DNA from: Paucibacter sp. Y2R2-4
Lineage (GTDB): Bacteria > Pseudomonadota > Gammaproteobacteria > Burkholderiales > Burkholderiaceae_C
Assembly: GCF_025717535.1 (NCBI RefSeq)
Contig: NZ_JAJIRO010000005.1
Span: 124,001 to 188,000 of the forward strand
Length of the DNA: 64,000 bases
Reading direction: 5' to 3'
Shown: positions 35,310 to 43,470 of the stretch, piece after piece
Numbering within the stretch: the stretch's first letter is position 1
Layout of the letters: every line of letters starts with the position of its first letter
Program-made: the position numbers and the translations under genes
Notes under the pieces: model-generated
What the model was told of the DNA's origin: nothing
The model's input: the letters and a program-made list of their open reading frames with translations, nothing else
Databases searched by the model: none

Positions 35310-36038
35310 TTAGCTGTTGCCCAGCAGCTTGGCTGATTGCTGGCCCTGGGTTTGAGCGATTTGCAGCAACTTCATTTGTTGTTCGAACTGGCGGCCGGCC
35401 GCGATCATGCTGACCATGGTGGCGACCGCGCTGACGTTGGAGCCTTCCAAGGCGCCGTCTTGTAAACGGGCATTCGCATCAGCGGGCAGCTGTTCGCCTT
35501 CACCGGCGCGGAACAGACCATCGGTGCCGCGCGTCAGCGGTGCTTCGGGCGTCACCATCTTGAGTCGGCCGACCGTGGTGGTGGTACCTCGACTGTCTTT
35601 GGCGCTGATGGTGCCGTCGCTGCCGATGGAAAGCTCGCTGTTCTGCGGCACATTGATCGGACCGCCATCGCCCAACACCTGCAAGCCATTGCGCAGCACC
35701 AGCAGGCCTTCGGCATTGACGTCGATGGCGCCGGCGCGCGTGTAGGCCTCGGTACCGTCGAGCGCTTGTACTGCCAGCCAGGCCTTGTCTTTCATGGCCA
35801 CGTCCAGGCTGCGGCCGGTGGCAGTCAGCGCGCCGCCATCCGGGTTGTAGCCGGTGGTGGTTTCCAGGGAGTAGACCCGCGTGCTGGCGCCGCTGCCATT
35901 GACGGGCACGGCTCGAAACGCTTGCAATTCCTCGCGAAAGCCATTGGTCGAGACATTGGCCAAATTGTTGGCCAGAACGTCCTGACGCTGCATCGCGGCC
36001 TTGGCCCCGGCCATCGAGAGGTAAATCATGCGGTCCAT
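35310..36038 (-). CDS. flgF: Proximal rod protein FlgF
   Basis: A proximal rod subunit of 242 residues. It begins MDRMIYLSMAGAKAAMQRQD with [16 protein letters not shown], and ends with a short C-terminal helix (ATMVSMIAAGRQFEQQMKLLQ), the usual FlgF variant of the rod-protein ending. It sits between flgE and flgG with gaps of 32 and 24 bp. Confidence 0.97.
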   Translation of the reverse strand: MDRMIYLSMAGAKAAMQRQDVLANNLANVSTNGFREELQAFRAVPVNGSGASTRVYSLETTTGYNPDGGALTATGRSLDVAMKDKAWLAVQALDGTEAYTRAGAIDVNAEGLLVLRNGLQVLGDGGPINVPQNSELSIGSDGTISAKDSRGTTTTVGRLKMVTPEAPLTRGTDGLFRAGEGEQLPADANARLQDGALEGSNVSAVATMVSMIAAGRQFEQQMKLLQIAQTQGQQSAKLLGNS

Positions 36039-36070
36039 GGCAACTCCTGCTCAGTGCGCGGCTTGTGTCA

Positions 36071-37384
36071 TCAACGCAGGTTGACGATGGTCTGCAGCAC
36101 CTGGTCTTGCGTTTTGATGGTCTGCGCGCTGGCCTGATAGGCGCGTTGCGCCGTCACCATATTGACCAACTCGGCGGTCAGGTCCACGTTAGATTCTTCC
36201 AATGCGCCCGATTGCAGCGAGCCCAGGTTGCCGTCGCCGGGTACGCCCACCACCGGCTCGCCGGAGCCGAAGGTGCGCGACCAAACATTGCCGCCCATCG
36301 GCTGCAGGCCTTGCGGGTTGCGGAAGCTGGCCAATTCAATGCGGCCGGCGGGTTTGGACTGGCCGTTCGAGTAACGCGCCATCACGATGCCGGTGTTCTC
36401 GATCAGAATGCCGGATAACTGGCCCGGCGCGTAACCGTCTTGGGTCAGGTTGGTGACGGCAAAGCTGGAACCGTTTTCAGTGGCGCCGGTCAGATTCAGC
36501 TGAATGCCGGGAATGTCCAGCGTAGCCGCTCCGCGAGAGTTGACGCCGGCCGGGACATCCATATTGATGGGAGCCGTGGGGCTGGTCGCCTTGCCGCCAT
36601 TGCGGGGGAAGGTGATGGTGGTGTAAGGGGTGGTCGGGTTGCCGGCAGCATCGGTGGCGATCGCGGCCCCCGATGAGTCCGTGGTGAAGTTGGCACCATT
36701 GGCTGTGGCGTAGACGTTCCAGGTGGTGCTGCCGTCGGCCGCAGGGTCGCTCTTTTGGAAATAAAAGGTGACGGCGACGTCTTGACCCTTGGCGTCATAA
36801 GCGGTCAAGGAGGTCGCGTTGTTGTAGGTTGCTGGGCTCTTCAGATCGATGCCGGTACCGGTGCCGCCCGGCGCGGTGGTCTTTGAGCGTGAATCCAGAT
36901 TGAACTCGGTGACGATGACGCCGGTGGTCTTGGGCGCAATACCCGAGGTGGGTAGCTTCATCGGTTGCGCCAAACCCGGTTGAATGACGCCCGAGGCGTC
37001 AGCCGGATAGCCCAGCAGCTTGAGCTGGTCGTTGTTGACCACATAGCCATCTTTGCTCAGCTTGAACTGGCCGTTACGGCTGTACATCACCGGGTTGACA
37101 CCGTCGCTGACTTGAAAGAATCCGCCGCCGTTGATGGCCAAGTCCATAGGACTTTCAGTGGTGGTGATATTGCCCTGGGTGAATTGCTGGGCCACGGCAG
37201 AAAGCGCGGTGCCGATGCCAACCGGGCTGCTGCCGGCGCCATTCAGCGAGCCGGCGTACACATCTTTGAATTCGGCGCGAGAGGCTTTGGAGCCGTAGGT
37301 GCTGGCGTTGGCAATATTGTTGCCGATCACGTCGAGATTGCGGCTGGCACCGTTCAAACCGGAAAGGCCTTGTTGGAAGCTCAT
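36071..37384 (-). CDS. flgE: Flagellar hook protein FlgE
   Basis: The hook subunit, 437 residues. The N-terminus MSFQQGLSGLNGASRNLDVI with GNNIANASTYGSKASRAEFKD and the C-terminus AELVNMVTAQRAYQASAQTIKTQDQVLQ are diagnostic. The centre (about 130-330) is a variable Thr/Gly/Ala-rich domain. It follows flgD after 80 bp; the gap contains a 12-bp tandem duplication. Confidence 0.97.
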   Translation of the reverse strand: MSFQQGLSGLNGASRNLDVIGNNIANASTYGSKASRAEFKDVYAGSLNGAGSSPVGIGTALSAVAQQFTQGNITTTESPMDLAINGGGFFQVSDGVNPVMYSRNGQFKLSKDGYVVNNDQLKLLGYPADASGVIQPGLAQPMKLPTSGIAPKTTGVIVTEFNLDSRSKTTAPGGTGTGIDLKSPATYNNATSLTAYDAKGQDVAVTFYFQKSDPAADGSTTWNVYATANGANFTTDSSGAAIATDAAGNPTTPYTTITFPRNGGKATSPTAPINMDVPAGVNSRGAATLDIPGIQLNLTGATENGSSFAVTNLTQDGYAPGQLSGILIENTGIVMARYSNGQSKPAGRIELASFRNPQGLQPMGGNVWSRTFGSGEPVVGVPGDGNLGSLQSGALEESNVDLTAELVNMVTAQRAYQASAQTIKTQDQVLQTIVNLR

Positions 37385-37450
37385 GGTGAATCCTTGCGAA
37401 GCTACTGGAGGAGGGCGGCGGGGAGGGCCGCGCTCAATCGTCTATTTATT

Positions 37451-37474
37451 GATCAGTCAATCGATCAGTCAATC
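37451..37474. repeat. Perfect 12-bp tandem duplication overlapping the flgD stop codon
   Basis: GATCAGTCAATC occurs at 37451-37462 and again at 37463-37474 with no gap. The flgD stop codon (37465-37467 on the minus strand) lies inside the second copy. Because each copy carries a stop in the same frame, loss of one unit would leave flgD of nearly the same length. It looks like a recent slippage event. Confidence 0.75.
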
Positions 37475-38103
37475 GTCTTGACGGCGCCGTAGTCCACCAA
37501 GCCGGCGTTCTTCAATTGCAGTTGCAAATGCGTGCCTCCGGTGTTGACGGCCAGGACCTTGTCCATGGAGAAGGGTGTGCTGGGGATGGTGCTCGTGCCT
37601 TTGCTTGCGGTGATACGGAATTGGTACTTGGCGTCCGGGGTTTCTTTGCCGCCTTCCCACTTGAAGGTTTGGCGACCCTTGCTTTGGGCACCCAGTTGCA
37701 CCGTGTCCACGATGCCGCCAGCGCCGTTCAGCACCTCCAGCTTGACTTGGTCGGCCGCCGAGTCGATGGTGTAGCCGCCTTCGCCCACGCCGCCCACCAT
37801 ATTGAGCTTGTTGCCCTCCACGGTGACGGGGCGCCCCACCAGCGAGACGCTTTGCAGCGCCTGCATCTGGGTGAACTGGCTGGACAGATTCTTGATGCTG
37901 GTGTCCAAGGTGCTGACGCCGCTGACCGTCTGGATCTGCGCCATCTGGCTGGTCACCTGGGCGTTGTCCATCGGATTCATTGGATCTTGATTCTTCATCT
38001 GCGCCACCAGCAGCTTGAGGAAGCGATCCTGCGTGTCGGCCGCATTTTTGGTGCTTTGCTGCGGGGTCGCAGTCGGTGTCTTGACGATGGTGCTGACGTC
38101 CAT
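37465..38103 (-). CDS. flgD: Flagellar hook-capping protein FlgD
   Basis: FlgD forms the cap that assembles the hook. The 212-residue protein has the signature DRFLKLLVAQMKNQDPMNPMDNAQVTSQMAQIQTVSGV near residues 26-63, and C-terminal Ig-like/tudor-type strands (GRPVTVEGNKL, KYQFRITASKG). It lies between flgC (54 bp upstream) and flgE. Confidence 0.96.
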   Translation of the reverse strand: MDVSTIVKTPTATPQQSTKNAADTQDRFLKLLVAQMKNQDPMNPMDNAQVTSQMAQIQTVSGVSTLDTSIKNLSSQFTQMQALQSVSLVGRPVTVEGNKLNMVGGVGEGGYTIDSAADQVKLEVLNGAGGIVDTVQLGAQSKGRQTFKWEGGKETPDAKYQFRITASKGTSTIPSTPFSMDKVLAVNTGGTHLQLQLKNAGLVDYGAVKTID

Positions 38104-38157
38104 GATGGGCCTTTCGGGTCAATCGGGTCGAGGGAGGGCAGGAGGAGGCCAAAGCCC

Positions 38158-38574
38158 TCAGGACTGACCCATTTGCAGGGTTTTGAGCAGCAGGTTCTTG
38201 GCGGTGCTCATCACTTCAATATTGTTTTGGTAGGAACGCGAGGCCGAAATCATGTTGACCATCTCCTCGACCGAATTGACATTGCTGTAGGTCACATAGC
38301 CTTCGGCGTCGGCCTTGGGGTGTTTGGGGTCATGCACACGGCGGCCGGGCGTTTGGTCCTCGCTGATCTCGCTGACCTTCACACCGGCGCTGCCGATGTC
38401 GTTGCCCGCGCCCATCAAGGCAGTTTGGAACACCACTTGCCGCGCTTTGTAGGCTTGGCCGTCCGGGCCGGCGACGGTGTCGGCATTCGCCAGATTGCTG
38501 GCCACGACGTTCAGACGCTGGCTTTGCGCACTGACCGCGCTGCCAGAGACATTGAAAATTTGGAACATGGACAT
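38158..38574 (-). CDS. flgC: Proximal rod protein FlgC
   Basis: A 138-residue rod protein beginning MSMFQIFNVSGSAVSAQSQRLNV with NLANADTVAGPDGQAYKARQVVF, and ending YVTYSNVNSVEEMVNMISASRSYQNNIEVM; all features are typical of FlgC. flgB lies 77 bp upstream in the same operon. Confidence 0.97.
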   Translation of the reverse strand: MSMFQIFNVSGSAVSAQSQRLNVVASNLANADTVAGPDGQAYKARQVVFQTALMGAGNDIGSAGVKVSEISEDQTPGRRVHDPKHPKADAEGYVTYSNVNSVEEMVNMISASRSYQNNIEVMSTAKNLLLKTLQMGQS

Positions 38575-38651
38575 GGTTAACTCCTTGGCCGGGCGCTGGG
38601 TGCTTGGGTCTTGTCAGGGTGGGGCGATCAGGCCATGCATCAAGCCGCGCA

Positions 38652-39116
38652 TCACGCCGCGTTGTGCGACTTCATCGCATCCATCGCGGTGCGAACCGAG
38701 CCGTTGATGAAGCGCAAGGTGGCTTCGTACTTCACCGAGTTGTCCGCAAAGCTGGCGCGCTCGCGGTCCATGTCCACCGAGTTGCTGTCCATATTGGTTT
38801 GTGCGGCGGTCGAGAACAACAGCTCCGATTCACGGCGGCTGCCGATTGACAGCGCCAAGTGGCCGCTTTGGGTGCGCGCCAGATTGCTGGGGCCAGCGCT
38901 GGCGCCCGCGGTACCGGGCGAGCCCGTGTTGCCAGCGTATCCAGCGCTGCTGGCCGACGTGGCTTCACGCAAGGCACGAGAGAAATCCATATCTCGGGCC
39001 TGGTAGCCCGGGGTATCGGCATTGGCAATATTGCTGGCCAGCAAACGCTGCCGCTCGGACCGCAAGGCAAGCGCTTGGGTCTGGAAATTCAAGGCATCGG
39101 TGAGTCGGTTCAGCAT
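38652..39116 (-). CDS. flgB: Proximal rod protein FlgB
   Basis: The first gene of the minus-strand flg operon, encoding a 154-residue rod protein (MLNRLTDALNFQTQALALRS, LASNIANADTPGYQARDMDF, and the C-terminal helix FADNSVKYEATLRFINGSVRTAM). I chose the ATG at 39116 because AGGGGAA lies about 7 bp upstream; the open frame continues to 39230, but those residues are not FlgB-like. The divergent spacer to flgA carries operator-like repeats. Confidence 0.96.
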   Translation of the reverse strand: MLNRLTDALNFQTQALALRSERQRLLASNIANADTPGYQARDMDFSRALREATSASSAGYAGNTGSPGTAGASAGPSNLARTQSGHLALSIGSRRESELLFSTAAQTNMDSNSVDMDRERASFADNSVKYEATLRFINGSVRTAMDAMKSHNAA

Positions 39117-39147
39117 GATGTGTTCCCCTTTTCGCTGCCGGGTCAGG

Positions 39148-39246
39148 CTGTCTATTCCTTGGCTCTGGATCAGTGCCGAATGGGGAATAGGCGATGTGAC
39201 CGGATTGTGTTTTCGCGCTGTCGAAAACATTAGCGGGAATAGACAG
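39148..39246. promoter_or_regulatory. Candidate FlhDC operator between flgB and flgA
   Basis: GGAATAG-type elements occur three times: CTATTCC at 39152-39158 (inverted), GGAATAG at 39184-39190 and GGAATAG at 39236-39242. The outer pair extends to a perfect 11-bp inverted repeat (CTGTCTATTCC 39148-39158, GGAATAGACAG 39236-39246). The central copy sits in AATGGGGAATAGGCG, close to the published FlhDC half-site AAYGS-N2-3-AAATARCG. A separate hairpin GTTTTCG/CGAAAAC lies at 39209-39228. The position, between divergent class II genes, is where enterobacterial FlhDC acts. Binding is inferred. Confidence 0.5.
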
Positions 39247-39303
39247 GGCTTTGTTGCGCATTTCCAGCCGAGGACTGCCGGTCTTGAGGCCTACAGTTCG
39301 GCC

Positions 39304-40089
39304 ATGTTTCAGATTCGCCCTCCGTCCATGATGCAAGCCCGCCCTCCAGTGCTCCGCGCCGGCCGTGTTGGCCGTTGCGTGGTCGCGGGGCTGGTTTTGT
39401 CTGGCCTGACGGTGCTTCAGGCTTGGGCGCAGCCGCCAGTGCAGCTAGAAGCTCAGACGCTGAGCGCAGATTTGCTTTCTCAGGTTCAGCAAGTGGCTCA
39501 AGCGGGAGCCCGGGGCGGTTTGCCGGCCCAGGCACGCGTTGAGGTTCAGGTGGGCGTCTTGGACCCTCGCTTGAAACTGGCGCCCTGCGCCGTGGTGCAA
39601 CCCTATTTACCGCCCGGCTTGCAAATGTGGGGTCGCACCCGCATCGGACTGCGTTGTGCCCAAGGGCCGGTGCGCTGGAATGTGAGCCTGCCTGTCACGG
39701 TCAAGGTGTACGCCAAGGCGCTGGTGGCCAACGATGCCCTGGCAGCCGGGACCCAGCTGACTCAAGCTCTGCTTGGGACGGCCGAAATAGACATAGCTGC
39801 CGAAGCGGGCGCGGTGTTTACCGATGCCGCCAGCCTGACTGGACGCACCTTGGTCCGACCCTTGGGGGCGGGCGAGGCCGTGCGTAGCGGCAGCTTGAAG
39901 GCTCGTCAGTGGTTTGCTGCGGGTGACACGGTAATGGTGCGGGCCGCAGGTCCCGGCTATTCTGTGGCACGGGAAGGGCAAGCCATGGCGGTGGGTTTGG
40001 AAGGACAGAACGTCAAGGTTCGATTTGAGAGCGGCCGGATTGTGACCGGTCGGGTAGTCGGTGATCGACAGGTGGAGGTGCTGCTATGA
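39304..40089 (+). CDS. flgA: P-ring assembly chaperone FlgA
   Basis: FlgA is a periplasmic chaperone for the P-ring. A signal peptide is visible (basic N-region, hydrophobic VVAGLVLSGLTVLQ, cleavage likely after AWA near residue 41). The mature part includes LAPCAVVQPYLPPG, CAQGPVRWNVSLPVTVKVY and a C-terminal SAF-like domain (AGTQLTQALL, GRTLVRPLGAGEAVRSGSL, GRVVGDRQVEVLL). I start at ATG 39304 (261 residues); ATGs at 39328 or 39331 are possible. It diverges from flgB and precedes flgM. Confidence 0.93.
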   Translation: MFQIRPPSMMQARPPVLRAGRVGRCVVAGLVLSGLTVLQAWAQPPVQLEAQTLSADLLSQVQQVAQAGARGGLPAQARVEVQVGVLDPRLKLAPCAVVQPYLPPGLQMWGRTRIGLRCAQGPVRWNVSLPVTVKVYAKALVANDALAAGTQLTQALLGTAEIDIAAEAGAVFTDAASLTGRTLVRPLGAGEAVRSGSLKARQWFAAGDTVMVRAAGPGYSVAREGQAMAVGLEGQNVKVRFESGRIVTGRVVGDRQVEVLL

Positions 40090-40180
40090 AAGCGCTCCGC
40101 TCACAGCCTTTGATGCTCGGAAAAATGATGCGCCCTGGCTTCGCAGCCATGGCCATGGGAAGTCTTTTTGTCGAAAGTTC

Positions 40181-40207
40181 TAAAGTTTTCATGCCCTGCG
40201 TCGATAC
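40181..40207 (+). promoter_or_regulatory. Sigma-28 (FliA) promoter of flgM
   Basis: TAAAGTTT at 40181-40188 is a perfect -35 match. After exactly 11 bp comes GTCGATAC at 40200-40207, matching the GCCGATAA -10 element at six of eight positions. It ends 51 bp before the flgM ATG. It would let FliA drive its own anti-sigma factor, the usual feedback loop. Confidence 0.85.
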
Positions 40208-40258
40208 ACCGGAAAACCTGGAAAGGTTTGGGCCTGTCCCAAATCTATGGAGAACACC

Positions 40259-40594
40259 ATGAAGATCGGTAACAGCCATGAAGTTTCGTCGGCAGCGCTG
40301 GGGGCGGATAAAGCCTCCGCTGCTCAAACGGGACGGGCCACTGCTGGCACAGCGCAAGCTGGCACGGCATCCGTCGGCGCCAAGTCGGCGCCGGAAGCCA
40401 GTGCCAAGCTGGAGTTGTCAAGCAATGCCAAGCTTTTGTCGGGCGTCTCGGAAGACGGTAGCTTTGATTCCGCCAAGGTCGAGCGCATCTCGCAGGCCAT
40501 TGCGGACGGCAAGTTCACCGTCAATGCCAATGTGATTGCCGACAAGCTGATTGCAAATGCTCAGGAAATGCTCAGTCGCATGACGCCTCATTAA
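40259..40594 (+). CDS. flgM: Anti-sigma-28 factor FlgM
   Basis: FlgM holds FliA inactive until it is exported through the finished hook-basal body. The 111-residue protein is slightly longer than the enterobacterial form because of an Ala/Gly/Thr-rich N-terminal half. The C-terminal FliA-binding part (KLELSSNAKLL, FDSAKVERISQAIADGKFTVN, ANVIADKLI) is well conserved. GGAG 7 bp before the ATG at 40259 supports this start over an upstream in-frame ATG at 40247. Confidence 0.95.
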   Translation: MKIGNSHEVSSAALGADKASAAQTGRATAGTAQAGTASVGAKSAPEASAKLELSSNAKLLSGVSEDGSFDSAKVERISQAIADGKFTVNANVIADKLIANAQEMLSRMTPH

Positions 40595-40658
40595 GGCGCA
40601 ACGTGGCAGATGGCCTCGGGCCATGGTCACCGACCGGGTGTTTTCGTTTTTGTATTCC

Positions 40659-40680
40659 AGCGCGTCATGATGGACGCGCT
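40659..40680. other. Perfect hairpin between flgM and flgN
   Basis: AGCGCGTC (40659-40666) and GACGCGCT (40673-40680) form an 8-bp GC-rich stem with a 6-nt loop ATGATG. No T-run follows, so it is not a standard terminator. It lies 26 bp before the chosen flgN start and may tune flgN translation or stabilise a processed flgM end. Confidence 0.5.
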
Positions 40681-40706
40681 CTCAACGCCTGATGGCGGGG
40701 ATAGTC

Positions 40707-41108
40707 ATGCAAGCTTTGCCTTCCTCAGACCCGAATGCTGCTGCGGTCAGTCAGCAACTGGAACAGCCCCTGCTGGAAGTGGAGAGCTGCTTGAATCTGT
40801 TGGGCGATGCACTGCTGCGTCGCGACACTCAGGCGATTGAGCAATACGCAGCCAAGCTGCACCAATCGCTGGCCCAGGCCATTGTCAGCTTCAGTGAAGC
40901 CGCTCGCAGCGGCGCCGTGCCCCCGAATCTGCGCCACCGCCTGGCTTTGGCTGGCGGCCGAGTGGCAGCTCAGCGCGAGTCGCTGGCGCGTGCCACCGCC
41001 GCGCTGGATCGCGCCATTGATGTTTTGATGCCCGGCGAAAACACCGGCCTGTATTCCTCGCTCGGCAAGAACGAGCGCAAGACGCTGGGCGGCTCGGTAC
41101 AGGCCTGA
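40707..41108 (+). CDS. flgN: Flagellar export chaperone FlgN
   Basis: FlgN binds and delivers FlgK and FlgL to the export gate. The 133-residue, almost wholly helical protein (QQLEQPLLEVESCLNLLGDALLRRD..., LALAGGRVAAQRESLARATAALDRAID) and the ending YSSLGKN fit FlgN. I chose the ATG at 40707, with GGGG about 8 bp upstream; an ATG at 40692 lacks a ribosome-binding site. It follows flgM, as in many proteobacteria, and is closed by a strong terminator. Confidence 0.88.
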   Translation: MQALPSSDPNAAAVSQQLEQPLLEVESCLNLLGDALLRRDTQAIEQYAAKLHQSLAQAIVSFSEAARSGAVPPNLRHRLALAGGRVAAQRESLARATAALDRAIDVLMPGENTGLYSSLGKNERKTLGGSVQA

Positions 41109-41129
41109 CGCTCATCCTCCAACGGATAC

Positions 41130-41171
41130 AGCCCCTGCCCGGCGACACCTGTCGCTGCTCAGGGGCTTTTT
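41130..41171. terminator. Terminator between flgN and the DUF1841 gene
   Basis: AGCCCCTG (41130-41137) pairs with CAGGGGCT (41160-41167), followed by TTTTT on the plus strand. The 22-nt loop can fold further (GGCGACA/TGTCGC). It terminates flgA-flgM-flgN; the stop codon of the convergent DUF1841 gene lies at its edge (41170-41172). Confidence 0.8.
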
Positions 41172-41601
41172 ATCGCGTGGCTTTTTGCCGAACGCTGTCC
41201 AGATAGGCGTGGCCATCCGGCGGCAGACCGCTGCGCTGTGAGGTCCAGATCATCTCGCCCAAGCTATCCATGGCGGCGTGGTGAGCCTCGTGCAAGGAGT
41301 TGCGCTTGGCGGCCAGCAATTCAATCGCCTGACGAATGCCGTGCGGCTGGTCAATCGACTGCTGCTCGCTGATGGTCAGGTGCATGGATAGATGCAAAAA
41401 AGGGTTGGTGCGCCCCTCTTCCACGCTGTAGACGGCAGCTAGCGCCGCTTCTTCATCGGCCAGTTCGGCGTGGTATTCCGGATGCTGGGCGATCCAGTCG
41501 GCCGCAATCACCTCCATAGGGATCAGTGGCAGGCCGGCTTGCAGCTTTTGGTAGGTGGCGCAGAAAAAGCGACGCACCTCGAGTTGGGATGGAGCAAACA
41601 T
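41170..41601 (-). CDS. DUF1841 family protein
   Basis: A 143-residue soluble protein with the DUF1841 hallmark NPFLHLSMHLTISEQQSIDQPHGI at about 68-92, and the N-terminal MFAPSQLEVRRFFCATYQK. The function of the family is not known to me. It is 15 bp downstream of the KefC-type transporter gene in the same direction and may share its transcript. Confidence 0.85.
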   Translation of the reverse strand: MFAPSQLEVRRFFCATYQKLQAGLPLIPMEVIAADWIAQHPEYHAELADEEAALAAVYSVEEGRTNPFLHLSMHLTISEQQSIDQPHGIRQAIELLAAKRNSLHEAHHAAMDSLGEMIWTSQRSGLPPDGHAYLDSVRQKATR

Positions 41602-41616
41602 GAGCCATTGTCGCCT

Positions 41617-43470
41617 TTAGTGCTCTTCCGGGCGGGCCCAAGGTCTATCGGCACGCTGCTGGCGCTGTGCTTTGGCCTGTTCGCGCTCTTGGGCGAACAA
41701 TTCCTCCAACTGCTGGCGTGCTTCTTTGGCCGCGGCGATCAAGGCCTTGGCGTCTTGTTGCAGCGGCACCATCTGCTCCAACTGCTCGACGTTGTGGCGC
41801 CTGAAGCGCCAAGCCAGTTGACGGGCGGCATGCGGCTGTAAACCGAGCAACTCTAAAGTCGTGCGGCCGCTCATCAGGGCCGCATCCAGGGTCTCGCGCT
41901 CGATCAGCGTGACGCCGAGTGCACGCAGCTGCAGGTAGTGACGCACATTGCGGGCCCGGGCCACCACTTGCAAATGAGGGAAATGCTCGCGGGCCAAGGC
42001 GGCAATCGCCAGGCTTTGCGCCACATCGTCTACCGCAATCACCAGTATCTGGGCGTGCTCGGCGCCGGCAGTGCGCAAGAGATCGAGCCGCGTGGCGTCG
42101 CCAAAAAACACCCGCCAGCCGAATTTGCGCAGCGACTCCACCGCCTCGGCATCATGGTCCAGCACCGTGGCTTGGAAACCGTTGGCATACAGCAAGCGAC
42201 CCACAATCTGCCCGTAGCGCCCAAAGCCCGCGATCAAGGTCGGCGCTGGCTCTGGCGCGGCTTGTTCACCGCCCGGCACGGTCTTGCGCGCCAGCTTGGG
42301 CAGCAGCAAGCGGTCGGCCAACAAGAGTAGGGCCGGTGTGCAGGCGAGTGACAGCGCCACCGCCGCCACCAAGGCTGAGTTTTGCGCCGCGCTGATCAGA
42401 TTGGCTTGCTGCGCCAGCTGAAACACCACAAAGCCGAATTCCCCGCCTTGCGCCAGCAGGATCACAAACACCGGCCGTTCCAGCACTGGAATCTTCATCC
42501 AGCCCGCCATCAAGCTCAGCAGCAAGCCTTTGCACAGCAGCAAGGCAGCCAGCAGGCTCAAGACCAAAAGCGGCTGTTCGGCCAAGACCGACAAGTCCAG
42601 ACCCATGCCGACGGCGATGAAGAACAGACCCAGCAGCAGGCCCTTGAAGGGCTCGAGATCGGTTTCCAGCTCGCGCCGGTATTCGCTCTCGGCCAAGAGC
42701 ACGCCGGCCAAAAAGGCCCCGAGCGCCATGGACAAGCCGACACTGTGCATCAAGGCCGCCGTGCTCAGTACCAGCAGCAGCGAGGCTGCAGTGAAGATCT
42801 CGGGGGTTCGGCTGTTAGCGATCCAGCGCAGCGCCGGACGCAGCAGCAGCCGCCCGCCCAACACGATGCTCACAATGGCCAGCACGGCTTTCAAGGCTTG
42901 AGTGCCGCTGCTGCCAGAGCTGGCCGGCAGGTCCACGGCGCTCGCGCCTTGCATGGCCATGATGGGCACCAAGGCCAAGACGGGAATGGCGGCAATGTCT
43001 TGCAGCAAGGCCACGCTCAAGATGCTTTGGCCTGCGGTGGTGCGCCCCAAATTGCGCTCGGCCAGCACGGCCAAAGCCACCGCCGTGGATGACATGGCCA
43101 GCCCTAGGCTCAAGACCAAGGTCATCGGCCAGGGCCAGCCCAGGGCCAAGCCCAGCGCCATCAAGAGCGCGGTGCAGCCCAGCAATTGCAGCGAGCCCCA
43201 GCCGAAGATCGGGCGGCGCAGCGCCCACAGTCGGCTGGGTTCCAACTCCAGGCCTACCAAGAACATCATCAAGACGACGCCGAACTCGGCGACCTCCAGA
43301 ATGGTGGAGGGGGCGCTGACCAAGCCCAAGACGCTGGGGCCGACCAAGACGCCGGCGATCAAATAGCCCAGGACGGAGCCCAGCCGCGCCCAGCGTGCCA
43401 GCGGTACGGCGATGACGGCGGCGCCCAAGAGCACCAGCGGCAAATGCAGCCAAGAACTCTCAGTGCTCAT
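41617..43470 (-). CDS. KefC/KefB-type potassium efflux / cation:proton antiporter
   Basis: A CPA2-family protein of 617 residues: about 12 membrane helices (1-385) containing VGLELEPSRLWALRRP and GLAMSSTAVALAVLAERN..., then an RCK_N/TrkA-N nucleotide-binding domain (about 405-525; GFGRYGQIVGRLL, VLDHDAEAVESLRKFGWRVFFGDATR). In the characterised Kef systems, glutathione adducts open potassium efflux during electrophile stress. Its start overlaps the stop of the KefF-type oxidoreductase by four bases (ATGA), supporting a Kef-type pair. KefB, KefC or a related YbaL-like role cannot be separated by eye. Confidence 0.88.
   Translation of the reverse strand: MSTESSWLHLPLVLLGAAVIAVPLARWARLGSVLGYLIAGVLVGPSVLGLVSAPSTILEVAEFGVVLMMFLVGLELEPSRLWALRRPIFGWGSLQLLGCTALLMALGLALGWPWPMTLVLSLGLAMSSTAVALAVLAERNLGRTTAGQSILSVALLQDIAAIPVLALVPIMAMQGASAVDLPASSGSSGTQALKAVLAIVSIVLGGRLLLRPALRWIANSRTPEIFTAASLLLVLSTAALMHSVGLSMALGAFLAGVLLAESEYRRELETDLEPFKGLLLGLFFIAVGMGLDLSVLAEQPLLVLSLLAALLLCKGLLLSLMAGWMKIPVLERPVFVILLAQGGEFGFVVFQLAQQANLISAAQNSALVAAVALSLACTPALLLLADRLLLPKLARKTVPGGEQAAPEPAPTLIAGFGRYGQIVGRLLYANGFQATVLDHDAEAVESLRKFGWRVFFGDATRLDLLRTAGAEHAQILVIAVDDVAQSLAIAALAREHFPHLQVVARARNVRHYLQLRALGVTLIERETLDAALMSGRTTLELLGLQPHAARQLAWRFRRHNVEQLEQMVPLQQDAKALIAAAKEARQQLEELFAQEREQAKAQRQQRADRPWARPEEH

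Noticed and set aside
39022-39303. Upstream extension of the flgA frame
   Set aside because: It overlaps flgB and the flgB promoter region; FlgA similarity and the signal peptide begin only after 39304.
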